Numbered from the stretch's first letter, positions 27,614-38,287 are shown. The stretch is DNA of 64,000 bases from Alphaproteobacteria bacterium HT1-32 (GCA_009649675.1 WJPL01000002.1:620001-684000); one strand, 5' to 3'. The notes: a model not told the origin generated them from the letters alone. A program made the numbers and translations.

Positions 27614-29956
27614 ATGCTTTCCCGGAACCTTGAGAAATCCCTCCATAATGCGCTCTCCATTGCGACTGACGCACATCACGAGCACGCGACGCTTGAGCAT
27701 CTTCTGCTGGCCCTGACCGAAGATCAGGACGCGCTGTCGGTCCTGCGTGCCTGCGATGTTGATGTCGAGGAACTGCGTGGTGACCTTCAGCATTTTATCG
27801 AAGAGGAACTGAGAGATCTGGTTTCCCCCAGTCTTGCAGATCCGAAACCGACAGCGAGTTTTCAGCGCGTCGTGCAACGGGCTGCCATACATGTGCAATC
27901 CTCCGGCCGGGAAGAAGTGACCGGTGCGAACGTGCTGGTTGCCCTGTTTTCCGAGCGAGAGAGCCATGCGGTCTTTTTCCTGCAATGCCAGGATATGACC
28001 CGCCTCGATGCGACCAACTACATCTCGCACGGGATTGCCAAGGTTCCGGGCCAGTCTGAGGAGCGGCCGTTGCACGGCGCTGAGGACGAAGCCGGTCCTG
28101 ATGACGGCAAGGCGAGGAAGGGTGAGGAGGCGCTGACGGAATATTGCGTCAATCTGAACGAGAAAGCGAAGAACGGGAAAATTGACCCGCTGATCGGCCG
28201 CAAGACCGAGGTCGACCGCACAATCCAGATTCTCTGCCGCCGGTCAAAGAACAACCCGCTTTATGTCGGTGACCCCGGCGTTGGCAAGACGGCGATTGCC
28301 GAAGGGCTGGCACGTCGTATCGTGAATGGTGACGTCCCGGAAGTGCTTCAGGAAGCTGTCATCTATTCGCTGGATATGGGCACATTGCTTGCGGGCACCC
28401 GCTACCGTGGGGACTTTGAAGAGCGCCTGAAGGCTGTCATGCGCGAACTGGAAGACATGCCGAATGCGGTTCTGTTCATCGATGAAATTCATACGGTGAT
28501 CGGGGCAGGGGCGACATCCGGTGGATCGATGGACGCGTCCAACCTGCTCAAGCCGGCTCTGGCCAGTGGTGCGATACGTTGTATCGGGTCAACAACTTAC
28601 AAAGAATACCGCAACCATTTTGAGAAGGACCGTGCGCTGGTTCGCCGGTTCCAGAAAATTGATGTCGTCGAACCTTCAATGGATGACGCAATCAAGATTC
28701 TTGCCGGGCTGAAACCTTATTACGAGGAATATCACAAGGTCCGCTACACGGCACCGGCGATCAAGGCAGCGGTGGAACTCTCGGCCCGTTACATCAATGA
28801 CCGGAAGCTTCCGGACAAGGCGATTGATGTGATCGACGAGGTTGGGGCTGCCCGGATGCTGTTGCCGGAATCAAAGCGTCGCAAGACGGTGACAGTAAAG
28901 GATATTGAGGATGTGATCTCGATGATCGCCCGCATCCCGCCGAAGTCTGTTTCGACCAATGACCGGGAATCGCTGCTTAATCTTGAGCGTGATCTCAAAC
29001 TGGTGGTGTTCGGCCAGGATAAGGCGATTGAGTCCCTGTCCAGCGCGATCAAGCTGGCCCGCGCCGGATTGCGGGAGCCGGAGAAGCCGATCGGCAGCTA
29101 TCTGTTCTCTGGCCCCACCGGTGTCGGCAAGACAGAGGTTGCACGTCAGCTGGCCCTGACGCTTGGTGTCGAACTGAAACGGTTCGACATGTCCGAATAT
29201 ATGGAACGCCATTCGGTCTCACGGCTGATCGGTGCCCCGCCGGGCTATGTCGGGTTCGATCAGGGCGGTCTGCTGACCGATGCCGTGGATCAGCACCCGC
29301 ATTGTGTGCTGTTGCTTGATGAGATCGAGAAAGCTCATCCGGATCTGTTCAATGTCCTGTTGCAGGTTATGGATCATGGCAAGCTGACCGATCATAACGG
29401 CAAGTCCGTCGACTTCCGGAATGTCATCCTGATCATGACCACCAATGCCGGGGCCGCCGAGATGGCAAAGCCGGCTATCGGGTTCGCCCGCGAGGAGCGG
29501 ACAGGTGAAGATGATGATGCGATCAACCGGATGTTCACCCCGGAATTCCGCAACCGTCTTGATGCGGTTATTCCGTTTGGTGCCCTGCCGGTCGAGGTTG
29601 TCCGCAAGGTCGTCGACAAGTTTGTCATGCAACTTGAAGCACAGCTGGGTGAACGCGGTGTCATGATTGAACTGACACCGAAAGCACGCGACTGGCTGGC
29701 GAAGCGCGGATATGACAAGAGCTTCGGGGCCCGTCCGCTTGGCCGGGTTATTCAGGAAAATATCAAGCGCCCGCTGGCCGAAGAGTTGTTGTTTGGCAAG
29801 CTGGCGGATGGCGGTGTCATCCGGGTGAAGGTGAAGGAAGACAAACTGGTCTTCGAATTTCCTGAGCCGAAAGCTGGTAGGGCAAAAACAAAACCAGAAT
29901 CGAAGCGCCGGCGCGGCAGCAAGGGCGCTGAGGATGAACTGGAAACTGTGAAGTAG
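27614..29956 (+). CDS. clpA: ATP-dependent Clp protease ATP-binding subunit ClpA
   Basis: AAA+ unfoldase of 780 residues that feeds proteins to ClpP. It has an N-terminal Clp-N double repeat (RNLEKSLHNALSIATDAHHE). A first AAA+ domain has Walker A GDPGVGKT and Walker B VLFIDEIH. A second has Walker A GPTGVGKT and LLLDEIEKAH, then a C-terminal D2-small domain. No long ClpB-type middle domain is present, which marks it as ClpA. The tail is Lys/Arg-rich. The start at ATG 27614 is 4 bases after clpS. clpP is not in this window. Confidence 0.97.
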   Translation: MLSRNLEKSLHNALSIATDAHHEHATLEHLLLALTEDQDALSVLRACDVDVEELRGDLQHFIEEELRDLVSPSLADPKPTASFQRVVQRAAIHVQSSGREEVTGANVLVALFSERESHAVFFLQCQDMTRLDATNYISHGIAKVPGQSEERPLHGAEDEAGPDDGKARKGEEALTEYCVNLNEKAKNGKIDPLIGRKTEVDRTIQILCRRSKNNPLYVGDPGVGKTAIAEGLARRIVNGDVPEVLQEAVIYSLDMGTLLAGTRYRGDFEERLKAVMRELEDMPNAVLFIDEIHTVIGAGATSGGSMDASNLLKPALASGAIRCIGSTTYKEYRNHFEKDRALVRRFQKIDVVEPSMDDAIKILAGLKPYYEEYHKVRYTAPAIKAAVELSARYINDRKLPDKAIDVIDEVGAARMLLPESKRRKTVTVKDIEDVISMIARIPPKSVSTNDRESLLNLERDLKLVVFGQDKAIESLSSAIKLARAGLREPEKPIGSYLFSGPTGVGKTEVARQLALTLGVELKRFDMSEYMERHSVSRLIGAPPGYVGFDQGGLLTDAVDQHPHCVLLLDEIEKAHPDLFNVLLQVMDHGKLTDHNGKSVDFRNVILIMTTNAGAAEMAKPAIGFAREERTGEDDDAINRMFTPEFRNRLDAVIPFGALPVEVVRKVVDKFVMQLEAQLGERGVMIELTPKARDWLAKRGYDKSFGARPLGRVIQENIKRPLAEELLFGKLADGGVIRVKVKEDKLVFEFPEPKAGRAKTKPESKRRRGSKGAEDELETVK

Positions 29957-29972
29957 AAATCATGTGACAGAT

Positions 29973-30015
29973 GGCGTCCCGCCAGGTGTGACAGGGTGAG
30001 ACTTGGCGGGACGCC
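29973..30015 (+). terminator. Large inverted repeat after clpA
   Basis: GGCGTCCCGCCA (29973-29984) and TGGCGGGACGCC (30004-30015) are perfect 12-base inverted copies; the stem can extend by three pairs including one G-U. It starts 17 bases after the clpA stop. No T-run follows, so it may act as a terminator, a processing site or an mRNA-stabilising 3' hairpin. Confidence 0.6.
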
Positions 30016-30230
30016 GTGCTTCATATGGGGTATCAGATATCCCGGTTTGTCGCATGGCAGTGATCATCAGATTAGTCTGTTGAAACTGCGGGGGACTGGT
30101 TAGAGTCCCGGTCTGGATATTCTTCCCCGGAATCTGACCACTGATATCTTCATCATCTGAAATAGCGCCGCCGGAACGGCTTTGGCAGCGCAACTTCATC
30201 GCCTTTATTGCCCAGCGGGCCACCAACACG

Positions 30231-31382
30231 ATGGCTGTCCATATGCAGACCGTTGCGGTCGGCTGGATGGTCTATGACCTGACCCGTGACCCGTTTGATC
30301 TCGGTCTGGTTGGGCTGGCGCAGTTTGCTCCGGCCTTTGTCCTGTTTCTGGCAACAGGTGTCGTTGCGGACAGGTATAACCGCCGGAATATCATTGCCGT
30401 GTGCAGCGTTTTGCAGATGCTGACCTCCATCGCAATGTTCTGCCTTGCGATGTTCGGTGAAGGTGTCGTCTGGCCGATTTTCCTGTTGCTGGTTCTGATC
30501 GGCTCTGCCCGTGCCTTTTATTTCCCGACATCGCAGGCGCTGCTGACGAATGTCGTGCCCCGACGCCTGTTTCCCAATGCCGTCGGCTATAACAGCTCCT
30601 TCAACAAGGCGTCCCAGATTGGCGGGCCTGTTCTGTCTGGCATTCTGATCGCATCAATCGGCTACTGGGTCTTCCTGGTGGTCGTGATCTTCTTTGGGAT
30701 ATCGGTGGTCGCGGCAACTTTTATCCGGGTCGAGGGACGCGGGGAAACGCGGCGGGCCAGCAAGGTCAATCTGGAAATGGTCCTCGGCGGGTTTGCCTAT
30801 GTCTGGCAGAACAAGGTGATCCTCGGTGCGATTTCGATGGATCTGTTCGCGGTGCTGTTCGGGGGCGTCATGGGCATGCTGCCGGTTTTTGCCAGTGATA
30901 TTCTGCATGTTGGTGCTGACGGACTTGGCCTGATGCGGGCAATGCCCGGCGTCGGTGCCCTGACAATGGGAATTCTGTTGTCGCAAATACCGGCACCTGG
31001 CCGAATGGGGCCGCTGCTGTTCGGCACACTGGGGATTTTCGGTTTGTCGATTCTGGTTTTCAGCCTGTCCACGATATTCTGGCTATCGCTGGCCGCCCTT
31101 GCCGTCTATGGCGCGGCGGACATGGTCAGCATCTATATCCGCTCCTCACTGGTGCAGCTTGCGACACCGGATGAGATGCGTGGTCGTGTCGGGGCAGTGA
31201 ATGCGGTTTTCATCAATGCATCGAACGAGCTTGGTGATTTCCGGGCCGGGGGGATGTCTTATTTCATCGGAGTGGTTCCGGCCATTGCCATCGGCGGTGC
31301 TGTTACGCTGGGGGTGACGGCGGCCTGGTGGTGGCTGTTCCCGGACTTACGCAAGGTTGACCGGATGACACATGAAGACTGA
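30231..31382 (+). CDS. MFS transporter (EntS/DHA3-like), N-terminus uncertain
   Basis: Membrane transporter of the major facilitator superfamily, EntS-like branch, about 11-12 helices. The loop motif between helices 2 and 3, VVADRYNRRNI, is clear, as are SFNKASQIGGPVLSG and LVQLATPDEMRGRVGAVNAVF. From ATG 30231 the protein is 383 residues and starts in the middle of helix 1 (MAVHMQTVAVGWMVYDLT). The reading frame continues upstream 30 sensible codons (WQRNFIAFIAQRATNT) to a TGA, with no ATG, GTG or TTG. CTG at 30141 could be the true start and would give 413 residues. Substrate unknown. Confidence 0.82.
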   Translation: MAVHMQTVAVGWMVYDLTRDPFDLGLVGLAQFAPAFVLFLATGVVADRYNRRNIIAVCSVLQMLTSIAMFCLAMFGEGVVWPIFLLLVLIGSARAFYFPTSQALLTNVVPRRLFPNAVGYNSSFNKASQIGGPVLSGILIASIGYWVFLVVVIFFGISVVAATFIRVEGRGETRRASKVNLEMVLGGFAYVWQNKVILGAISMDLFAVLFGGVMGMLPVFASDILHVGADGLGLMRAMPGVGALTMGILLSQIPAPGRMGPLLFGTLGIFGLSILVFSLSTIFWLSLAALAVYGAADMVSIYIRSSLVQLATPDEMRGRVGAVNAVFINASNELGDFRAGGMSYFIGVVPAIAIGGAVTLGVTAAWWWLFPDLRKVDRMTHED

Positions 31383-31387
31383 AGCAG

Positions 31388-31404
31388 GCTGCGTATCTCG
31401 CAGC
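31388..31404. terminator. Short hairpin between convergent MFS and GNAT-fold genes
   Basis: GCTGCG and CGCAGC with a 5-base loop TATCT, followed on the plus strand by TGTGTTTCTG. It lies in the 34-base gap between two convergent stop codons, a typical place for a shared terminator. The stem is short, so confidence is limited. Confidence 0.4.
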
Positions 31405-31416
31405 TGTGTTTCTGCG

Positions 31417-32583
<1,167 letters not shown>

Positions 32584-32604
32584 CGTTCAGGTTATCTCAC
32601 TGCT

Positions 32605-32637
32605 CATGGACGGGATATGGGGTCTGTCCCGCCCATG
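32605..32637 (-). terminator. Inverted repeat between ridA and the GNAT-fold gene
   Basis: CATGGACGGGA (32605-32615) and TCCCGCCCATG (32627-32637) pair over 11 positions with one mismatch. It sits just past the ridA stop on the minus strand and before the next gene start. It may attenuate read-through; no T-run is visible. Confidence 0.4.
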
Positions 32638-32652
32638 ATAAGTGGATATCTG

Positions 32653-33120
32653 TCAGGCGATTTCAAAAATGCCTTCAACTTCGGTTGTCACGTTGAGCGG
32701 CAGGCAGGGTGCGCCGACGGCAAAGCGGCAATGAGCGCCCTTGTCGCCGAACACTTCGGCCATCAGGTCGGAGGCACCGTTGATGACTTTCGGATGATCT
32801 GAGAAGTCGGCACTGCAGGCAACAAAGCCGCCAAGCTTGACGACCCGTTTGATACGGTCGAGGTCGCCGCCACAGGCAGCCCGTGCCTGTGCAATCAGGT
32901 TCAGTCCGCAGAGACGGGCAGAGGCAATGGCCTGATCGGTCTCGCAGTCCACACCGACCTTGCCGGTATATTGAATCTTGCCATCAAGAACCGGAATCTG
33001 ACCGGAAACAAAGATCAGATTGCCGCTTACGACGTAAGGTACGTAATTCGCTGCCGGCGCTGCCGCAGCGGGAAGGGTAATACCGAGTTCGGCAAGACGG
33101 GCATCAATGGAACCAGACAT
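32653..33120 (-). CDS. RidA / YjgF / UK114 family protein
   Basis: A 155-residue protein of the Rid superfamily, whose archetype hydrolyses reactive enamine/imine intermediates made by PLP enzymes. NYVPYVVSGNLIFVSGQIP and the C-terminal HCRFAVGAPCLPLNVTTEVE match the family; the Arg and Glu in the second motif correspond to catalytic and structural positions in RidA. It is longer than canonical RidA (about 128 residues) and resembles the YjgF-like paralogue group. Located 75 bases after the nucleotidyltransferase gene on the same strand. Confidence 0.88.
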   Translation of the reverse strand: MSGSIDARLAELGITLPAAAAPAANYVPYVVSGNLIFVSGQIPVLDGKIQYTGKVGVDCETDQAIASARLCGLNLIAQARAACGGDLDRIKRVVKLGGFVACSADFSDHPKVINGASDLMAEVFGDKGAHCRFAVGAPCLPLNVTTEVEGIFEIA

Positions 33121-33195
33121 CGTTCACTCTCCTGATGGATAATACTTCCGGGATCATGCGCACGCAGGCTCAGGATGCAAGGCAGGAGAGGCGGC

Positions 33196-34155
33196 TCAGA
33201 TCGCGACAGCAGCCGGTGAAATATCGTTCAGGCTGAAATCACCGGCGCCGATTGTCGGGAAGGCGGGGCCAAGTACATCCCGCCATTCCAGACAGGCCAT
33301 ATCAATGGCCGCATTCTCCATATGACGTTCAGCCAGTACGGCCCGCCAGTAGGCCGCTTCTGCCCAGGCATGCCAGGCATCACCGATATGAATGCGTTTG
33401 TCATTACCGGGAGCCTGGAAATCCCCCGGTGTCTGGTGGCGCGACCAGGCAAAGAACTCAGCCAGCATCCGGCCGGTTTTGCGAGCCGGTGTGAAGCTTT
33501 CCGACCAGGAAGAGATAAACTCACGGGCCAGAAGCTCGATGGCAAATCCGGCGATAGGGGCATCAGATACATTTCGCCAGCTTTTCAGCAGCAGGATGAT
33601 CTCCGATAATTTACCGTGGCTCAGCCGGTCGAGTACCCGGATCGATGCCTGTTCGGCCAGCGGATTGGTGAACACCCAGTTTCCGCCATTCGACGAATCC
33701 GCCAGTTCATATCCGCCATCCGCATGTTCGAACCCCGGCCGAATAACAATATCTGCATCACCGCAGACCACCGTAATCCGGTCAAGTCCGGACCGGACAT
33801 AGCCGGAGGACAGATTGAGTACCAGCTGGTCGCGCATCTCGCTGATCAGCCGTGATTGCGGATTGCCCGTATTCTGAAACCGGTATTTGTCTGCTGTTGG
33901 CAACAGGTAAACCAGATCTACTTCCAGATCCGAGGCAAGGGCAGTTCCCTTGCCAAAAGCGCCGACAACCAGATGGTCGCCGCGAAAAATCGGGGCACAT
34001 CCGGGCCAGTAGCTGCGCCGCAGGGGCTGTATCACTTCATCAACAGTTTTCAGAAGTTCATGAAACCGGTCCGGCTCGGGGCGTAATGCCTTGGCGAAAC
34101 TTTCAAAGCAATTCTGGAACTGCACATGTGCGGGAAGATCGGGAGACAGGGTCAT
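33196..34155 (-). CDS. Oligoadenylate-synthetase / CD-NTase-like nucleotidyltransferase
   Basis: A 319-residue protein that resembles the OAS/cGAS/CD-NTase fold (class I CCAase-like nucleotidyltransferases). VGAFGKGT (residues 64-71) matches the glycine-rich GxxxGKGT loop of OAS. EVDLV (78-82) stands where OAS has Asp-x-Asp, so Glu78 and Asp80 are candidate metal ligands. DADIVIRPGF supplies Asp135 as the third acid, in the position of FDVLPAF. NWVFTNP (159-165) and LLLKSWR (188-194) match the next CD-NTase helices. It starts 3 bases after a 74-residue ORF. No CBASS effector, Cap2/Cap3 or HORMA/TRIP13 gene is nearby. Product and role are unknown. Confidence 0.75.
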   Translation of the reverse strand: MTLSPDLPAHVQFQNCFESFAKALRPEPDRFHELLKTVDEVIQPLRRSYWPGCAPIFRGDHLVVGAFGKGTALASDLEVDLVYLLPTADKYRFQNTGNPQSRLISEMRDQLVLNLSSGYVRSGLDRITVVCGDADIVIRPGFEHADGGYELADSSNGGNWVFTNPLAEQASIRVLDRLSHGKLSEIILLLKSWRNVSDAPIAGFAIELLAREFISSWSESFTPARKTGRMLAEFFAWSRHQTPGDFQAPGNDKRIHIGDAWHAWAEAAYWRAVLAERHMENAAIDMACLEWRDVLGPAFPTIGAGDFSLNDISPAAVAI

Positions 34156-34158
34156 GCT

Positions 34159-34383
34159 CTACCAGTCCCGGTCGCTGACCTGAATACCGCTTTCGATATG
34201 AACCCGTTCGGAACTGGTACTGTGCGAGCGGCGTCCCGGTGTTTCATAGACACGGGTTTCCGGGCGGGTTGCCTCGTATTCCCCGACGCTGACGCCGGAA
34301 ATGCCGACGCGGACATTGGTGTCGCGCAACAGTGAGTCACTGACGCCAATTGTTCCGGGTACGCCGATTCTGACATTTGCCAC
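34159..34383 (-). CDS. 74-residue hypothetical protein with three-fold repeat, coupled to the nucleotidyltransferase
   Basis: I do not recognise this protein. It starts with GTG at 34383, preceded by AGGCGAGG. Codon use has strong G/C at third positions, as expected for a real gene. It shows three similar strand-turn units: NVRIGVPGTIGVSDS, NVRVGISGVSVGEY and ERVHIESGIQVSDRDW. The first two are nearly tandem. There is no signal peptide, membrane segment or cysteine. The TAG is 3 bases before the nucleotidyltransferase ATG, so the pair is almost certainly cotranscribed. The nrdJ stop is 34 bases upstream. It could be a partner, inhibitor or regulator of the nucleotidyltransferase; that is inference. 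Confidence 0.62.
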   Translation of the reverse strand: MANVRIGVPGTIGVSDSLLRDTNVRVGISGVSVGEYEATRPETRVYETPGRRSHSTSSERVHIESGIQVSDRDW

Positions 34384-34417
34384 GAGACCTCGCCTGTCGA
34401 CCCCGCCCTGCCGTTCG

Positions 34418-37400
34418 TCACGAACAGCCGGACGTTGACCCGCAGGTCACGCATTTCATGCAGGTACCGTTGCGCACCAGGGTGAAGTTGCCGCATTCGC
34501 CACAGCTGTCGCCTTCATAACCCTTCATCCGGGCTTCACGCATGCGCGTCAGCCGTTCATCCATGGCGGTCTCGACTTCGGGTGCCATGGCAACAACAGC
34601 CTGTGCATGGACACTCTGAGAGACGGACCCTTCGACACCGTCGCCATCCATCGCCAGACGCATGGCATTTTTCAGGACAACAAGATTGTTGCGCACAAAG
34701 CCACGGGATGCGATCCGGTCGACGACATCGGTATGAACATCAAGTTCACTCTGTCCATCGCCACGTCCGAGTGAATCGGGTGTCAGGTCTTCCGGCTCTA
34801 CATGGGCCAGATCGTTGCGGTTGAGGTAGGAAATCGCCAGCTCACGGAAAATGTAGTCGAGGATCGATGTCGACATCTTGATCGTGTCATTGCCTTCGAC
34901 GATACCGCTCGGCTCGAACCGAGTGAAGGTGTAAGCCTCGACAAATTCTTCCAGCGGCACGCCATATTGCAGGCCGATGGAGATAGCGATGGCAAAGTTG
35001 TTCATCAGTGACCGGAAGGCAGCGCCTTCCTTGTGCATGTCGATGAATATCTCACCGACCCCGCCGTCTTCGTATTCACCGGTGCGCAGATAGACCTTGT
35101 GACCACCAACGATGGCTTTCTGGGTATATCCCTTGCGGCGGTGGGGGAGGCGGCGGCGCTCTGTAATGTACTTCTCGACAATGCGTTCGGCGATCAGGGG
35201 CGCGCGCTCAACCTGCGGGCGCTCCATGATGTCTTCGACATCGTCGTCTTCTTCCAGCACCTGAGCATTCAGCGGCTGTGACAGTTTCGAGCCGTCGCGA
35301 TACAGCGCGTTGGCTTTCAGGCCGAGACGCCAGGACAGCAGATAGGCGTCCTTGCAGTCTTCAACCGTCGCTGAATTCGGCATGTTGATGGTCTTCGAGA
35401 TCGCACCTGAGATAAACGGCTGTGCTGCCGCCATCATCAGGATGTGGCTGTCGACAGACAACGCCCGTTTGCCAAGACGGCCACAGGGATTGGCGCAATC
35501 AAAGACATGCAGATGCTCGTCTCTGATATGCGGCGCGCCTTCCAGTGTCATGGCGCCACAGCAATAGATATTGGCGGCATCGACTTCTTCCCGGGAGAAG
35601 CCGAGGGCTTCCATCATGTCAAAAGCGGGATCTTCCAGTTCGGCTTCGTCAATACCGAGATTGTCGCGACAGAACTCCATGCCGAGACCGTATTTGTTGA
35701 AAACAAACCGGACATCGAAGGCACTGGCCAGTGATGCTTCAACCCGTGCCAGCGCAGCATCGTCAAAGCCTTCCTTCTTCAGGGCTTCATGATTGATGCC
35801 CGGTGCATCCTTCAGCGTACCGTGGCCAACGGCATAATCGACAATGTCGTTTGTCTGTTCATCGGTATAGCCGAGGGTGGCCAGTGCGGCGGGAACTGTC
35901 CGGTTGATGATCTTGAAGTAACCGCCACCGGCCAGCTTCTTGAATTTCACCAGGGCAAAATCAGGCTCAATACCGGTGGTGTCGCAATCCATCACCAGAC
36001 CGATCGTGCCGGTCGGGGCAATGACGCTGGCCTGTGCATTGCGATAGCCGTGCATCTCACCAAGTTCGACAGCGCGGTCCCAGGAGTCGGCGGCCGCGGC
36101 GGCAATGTTCTGGTCCGGGCAGTTTTCGATATCCAGCGGCACCGGAGTGATTTCGAGACCTTCATAGTCATCGCTCAAACCGTGCGCGGCGGCGCGGTGA
36201 TTGCGCATGACACGCAGCATGACATCGGCATTCTCCGCATAACCGGGGAAGGCCCCCAGTTCCTGTGCCATTTCGGCCGAGGTCGCGTAGGAGTCACCGG
36301 TAAGAACGGCTGTCAGGGCACCACAGAGCGCCCGGCCTTCCGGGCTGTCATAGCCAAGGCCACCGGCCATCAGCAGGCCGCCGATATTGGCGTAACCAAG
36401 GCCCAGCGTCCGGTAGCGATAGGAAAGCTCTGCGATCTCTTTTGACGGGAACTGCGCCATCAGTACGGCGATTTCCAGCGTCACCGTCCAGAGACGAATG
36501 GCGTGACGGTATTCATCAAGTCTGAAGGTGCCGTCCTTGGAACGGAAAGCCAGCAGGTTCAGCGAGGCAAGGTTACAGGCCGTATCGTCAAGGAACATGT
36601 ATTCCGAGCAGGGATTAGACGCATTGATCCGGCCGGAATTGGCACAGGTATGCCACTCGTTGATTGTCGTATCATATTGCAGACCCGGATCTGCACACTG
36701 CCAGGCGGCTTCTGCAATGGATTCCCAGAGCTGCGCAGCGGGCAGGGTCTTGGCGGTCTTGCCGTCGGTGCGGCGGATCAGATTCCAGTCACTGTCATTT
36801 TCGACAGCCTTGAAGAAATCATTCGTGATCCGGACCGAATTGTTTGAATTCTGACCCGACACCGTCAGATAGGCGTCTGAATCCCAGTCTGTGTCATAGA
36901 CTTCGAAATCAATGGCCGTATAGCCCTGACGGGCGAATTCGATGACGCGCTGGATATAATTTTCCGGCAGCATGGATTTGCGCGCAGAAATGATTGATTT
37001 CTTGAGGACGGAATTCTTCTTCGGATCAAGCCGGTCCTTGCCTGCCATCTCGTCGGTATTGCAGGCCGCCATGATATCCGTGAGATGCTGGCGTGAAATC
37101 TTCGAGCCGGTCACCAGAGCAGCAACCTTGCGCTCTTCGACAACCTTCCAGTTGATATATTCCTCGATGTCCGGGTGGTCGATGTCGACCGTGACCATTT
37201 TGGCCGCCCGGCGTGTCGTGCCGCCGGACTTGATGGCACCGGCAGCGCGATCACCGATTTTCAGGAAGCTCATCAGCCCGGAAGACCGTCCGCCACCTGA
37301 AAGGGGTTCGCTGGCACCGCGAATTTTCGAGAAGTTCGATCCCGTTCCCGAACCATATTTGAACAGGCGCGCTTCACGGGTCCACAGATCCATGATGCCG

Positions 37401-38035
37401 CCATCATTTACCAGATCATCGCTGACCGACTGGATGAAGCAGGCATGTGGCTGCGGATGTTCATAAGCCGAGTTTGATTTCGTCAGCTTGCCGGTGCGGA
37501 AATCAACATAGTGATGTCCCTGACTCGGCCCATCAATGCCATAGGCCCAGTGCAGGCCGGTATTGAACCATTGCGGTGAGTTCGGGGCACCCATCTGACG
37601 GGCCAGCATGAAGCGCATTTCATCGTAATAGGCGCGGGCATCATCTTCCGAATCGAAATATCCGCCTTTCCAGCCCCAGTAGGTCCAGGTACCGGCAAGA
37701 CGGTCAAAAACCTGCTTTGATGAGGTTTCTCCACCGAACTGATCTTCTTTCGCCATGCCTTTCATGGCCGGCTTGTCGGGTTCGGAGCGCCAGAGGAATT
37801 CAGGAACGTCTTCTTCTGGGACTTTTTTCAGGTGAGCGGGGATGCCTGCCTTGCGGAAATATTTCTGCGCGAGAACGTCGCTTGCAACCTGTGACCAGCT
37901 TGCCGGAACTTCGACATCGTCCGCCTTGAAAACGACCGAGCCATCAGGGTTGCGGATTTCGCTGGTGGTGAAGGTGAAATCAATGAGGTCGTAAGGTGAG
38001 GTCTCTGATTTCGTGAAACAACGTTCGATTCGCAT
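34418..38035 (-). CDS. nrdJ: Vitamin B12-dependent (class II) ribonucleoside-diphosphate reductase
   Basis: Reduces ribonucleotides to deoxyribonucleotides using adenosylcobalamin, so it works with or without oxygen. The 1205-residue protein is of the large NrdJ form. Features are [13 protein letters not shown], the catalytic-barrel motif [38 protein letters not shown] and the C-terminal region with CGECG and [13 protein letters not shown], which forms a zinc-ribbon-like and redox cysteine tail. GGGGAAA is 2-3 bases before the ATG region. A NrdR-box-like site lies about 75-90 bases upstream. Two small genes follow closely on the same strand. Confidence 0.96.
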   Translation of the reverse strand: MRIERCFTKSETSPYDLIDFTFTTSEIRNPDGSVVFKADDVEVPASWSQVASDVLAQKYFRKAGIPAHLKKVPEEDVPEFLWRSEPDKPAMKGMAKEDQFGGETSSKQVFDRLAGTWTYWGWKGGYFDSEDDARAYYDEMRFMLARQMGAPNSPQWFNTGLHWAYGIDGPSQGHHYVDFRTGKLTKSNSAYEHPQPHACFIQSVSDDLVNDGGIMDLWTREARLFKYGSGTGSNFSKIRGASEPLSGGGRSSGLMSFLKIGDRAAGAIKSGGTTRRAAKMVTVDIDHPDIEEYINWKVVEERKVAALVTGSKISRQHLTDIMAACNTDEMAGKDRLDPKKNSVLKKSIISARKSMLPENYIQRVIEFARQGYTAIDFEVYDTDWDSDAYLTVSGQNSNNSVRITNDFFKAVENDSDWNLIRRTDGKTAKTLPAAQLWESIAEAAWQCADPGLQYDTTINEWHTCANSGRINASNPCSEYMFLDDTACNLASLNLLAFRSKDGTFRLDEYRHAIRLWTVTLEIAVLMAQFPSKEIAELSYRYRTLGLGYANIGGLLMAGGLGYDSPEGRALCGALTAVLTGDSYATSAEMAQELGAFPGYAENADVMLRVMRNHRAAAHGLSDDYEGLEITPVPLDIENCPDQNIAAAAADSWDRAVELGEMHGYRNAQASVIAPTGTIGLVMDCDTTGIEPDFALVKFKKLAGGGYFKIINRTVPAALATLGYTDEQTNDIVDYAVGHGTLKDAPGINHEALKKEGFDDAALARVEASLASAFDVRFVFNKYGLGMEFCRDNLGIDEAELEDPAFDMMEALGFSREEVDAANIYCCGAMTLEGAPHIRDEHLHVFDCANPCGRLGKRALSVDSHILMMAAAQPFISGAISKTINMPNSATVEDCKDAYLLSWRLGLKANALYRDGSKLSQPLNAQVLEEDDDVEDIMERPQVERAPLIAERIVEKYITERRRLPHRRKGYTQKAIVGGHKVYLRTGEYEDGGVGEIFIDMHKEGAAFRSLMNNFAIAISIGLQYGVPLEEFVEAYTFTRFEPSGIVEGNDTIKMSTSILDYIFRELAISYLNRNDLAHVEPEDLTPDSLGRGDGQSELDVHTDVVDRIASRGFVRNNLVVLKNAMRLAMDGDGVEGSVSQSVHAQAVVAMAPEVETAMDERLTRMREARMKGYEGDSCGECGNFTLVRNGTCMKCVTCGSTSGCS

Positions 38036-38109
38036 GCTTTCCCCGACTCCGGATGCTTGAGTTTTCCCCAGTCTGCGCCAAGGCGGCGCTTGACCCCGAA
38101 CCGGTGCGG

Positions 38110-38157
38110 CAACTATATTTTGTGCGCGTCGGCGGGGTCAGCCACAACATTATGAAA
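38110..38157 (-). promoter_or_regulatory. Candidate NrdR box(es) upstream of nrdJ
   Basis: CAACTATATTTTGTGC at 38110-38125 matches the NrdR consensus ACACTATATATAGTGT at 11 of 16 positions. A weaker match, CCACAACATTATGAAA, lies 32 bases further out at 38142-38157, the usual three-turn spacing of paired NrdR boxes. NrdR is the ATP/dATP-sensing repressor of ribonucleotide reductase genes. The first box is a fair candidate and the second is weak. nrdR is not in the window. Confidence 0.45.
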
Positions 38158-38287
38158 AACAGCTAATCGGCGCAAGGTTAAAATTAAATAAAGAAAAGCC
38201 CGCACCAAAGACGCGGTTAATAATTCCCTAAAATTTTATCGAAAATCAAAAGCTTGGAAAGTAGAGCTTCCAAGACTAGGAAAGTAA

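Noticed and set aside
33196-34155. Complete CBASS anti-phage operon
   Set aside because: The nucleotidyltransferase is CD-NTase-like, but no effector, Cap2/Cap3 or HORMA/TRIP13 gene is adjacent. The neighbours are nrdJ, RidA and a GNAT-fold protein.
34152-34496. 114-residue minus-strand frame overlapping the 74-residue ORF and the nrdJ end
   Set aside because: It overlaps nrdJ coding sequence in another frame and has a shadow-like composition. The 74-residue frame has a ribosome binding site, G/C-biased third positions and the tight link to the next gene.
38036-38287. Cobalamin riboswitch upstream of the B12-dependent reductase
   Set aside because: I looked for the conserved B12-box and paired arms and saw none; the region is A+T-rich and gives only NrdR-like sites.
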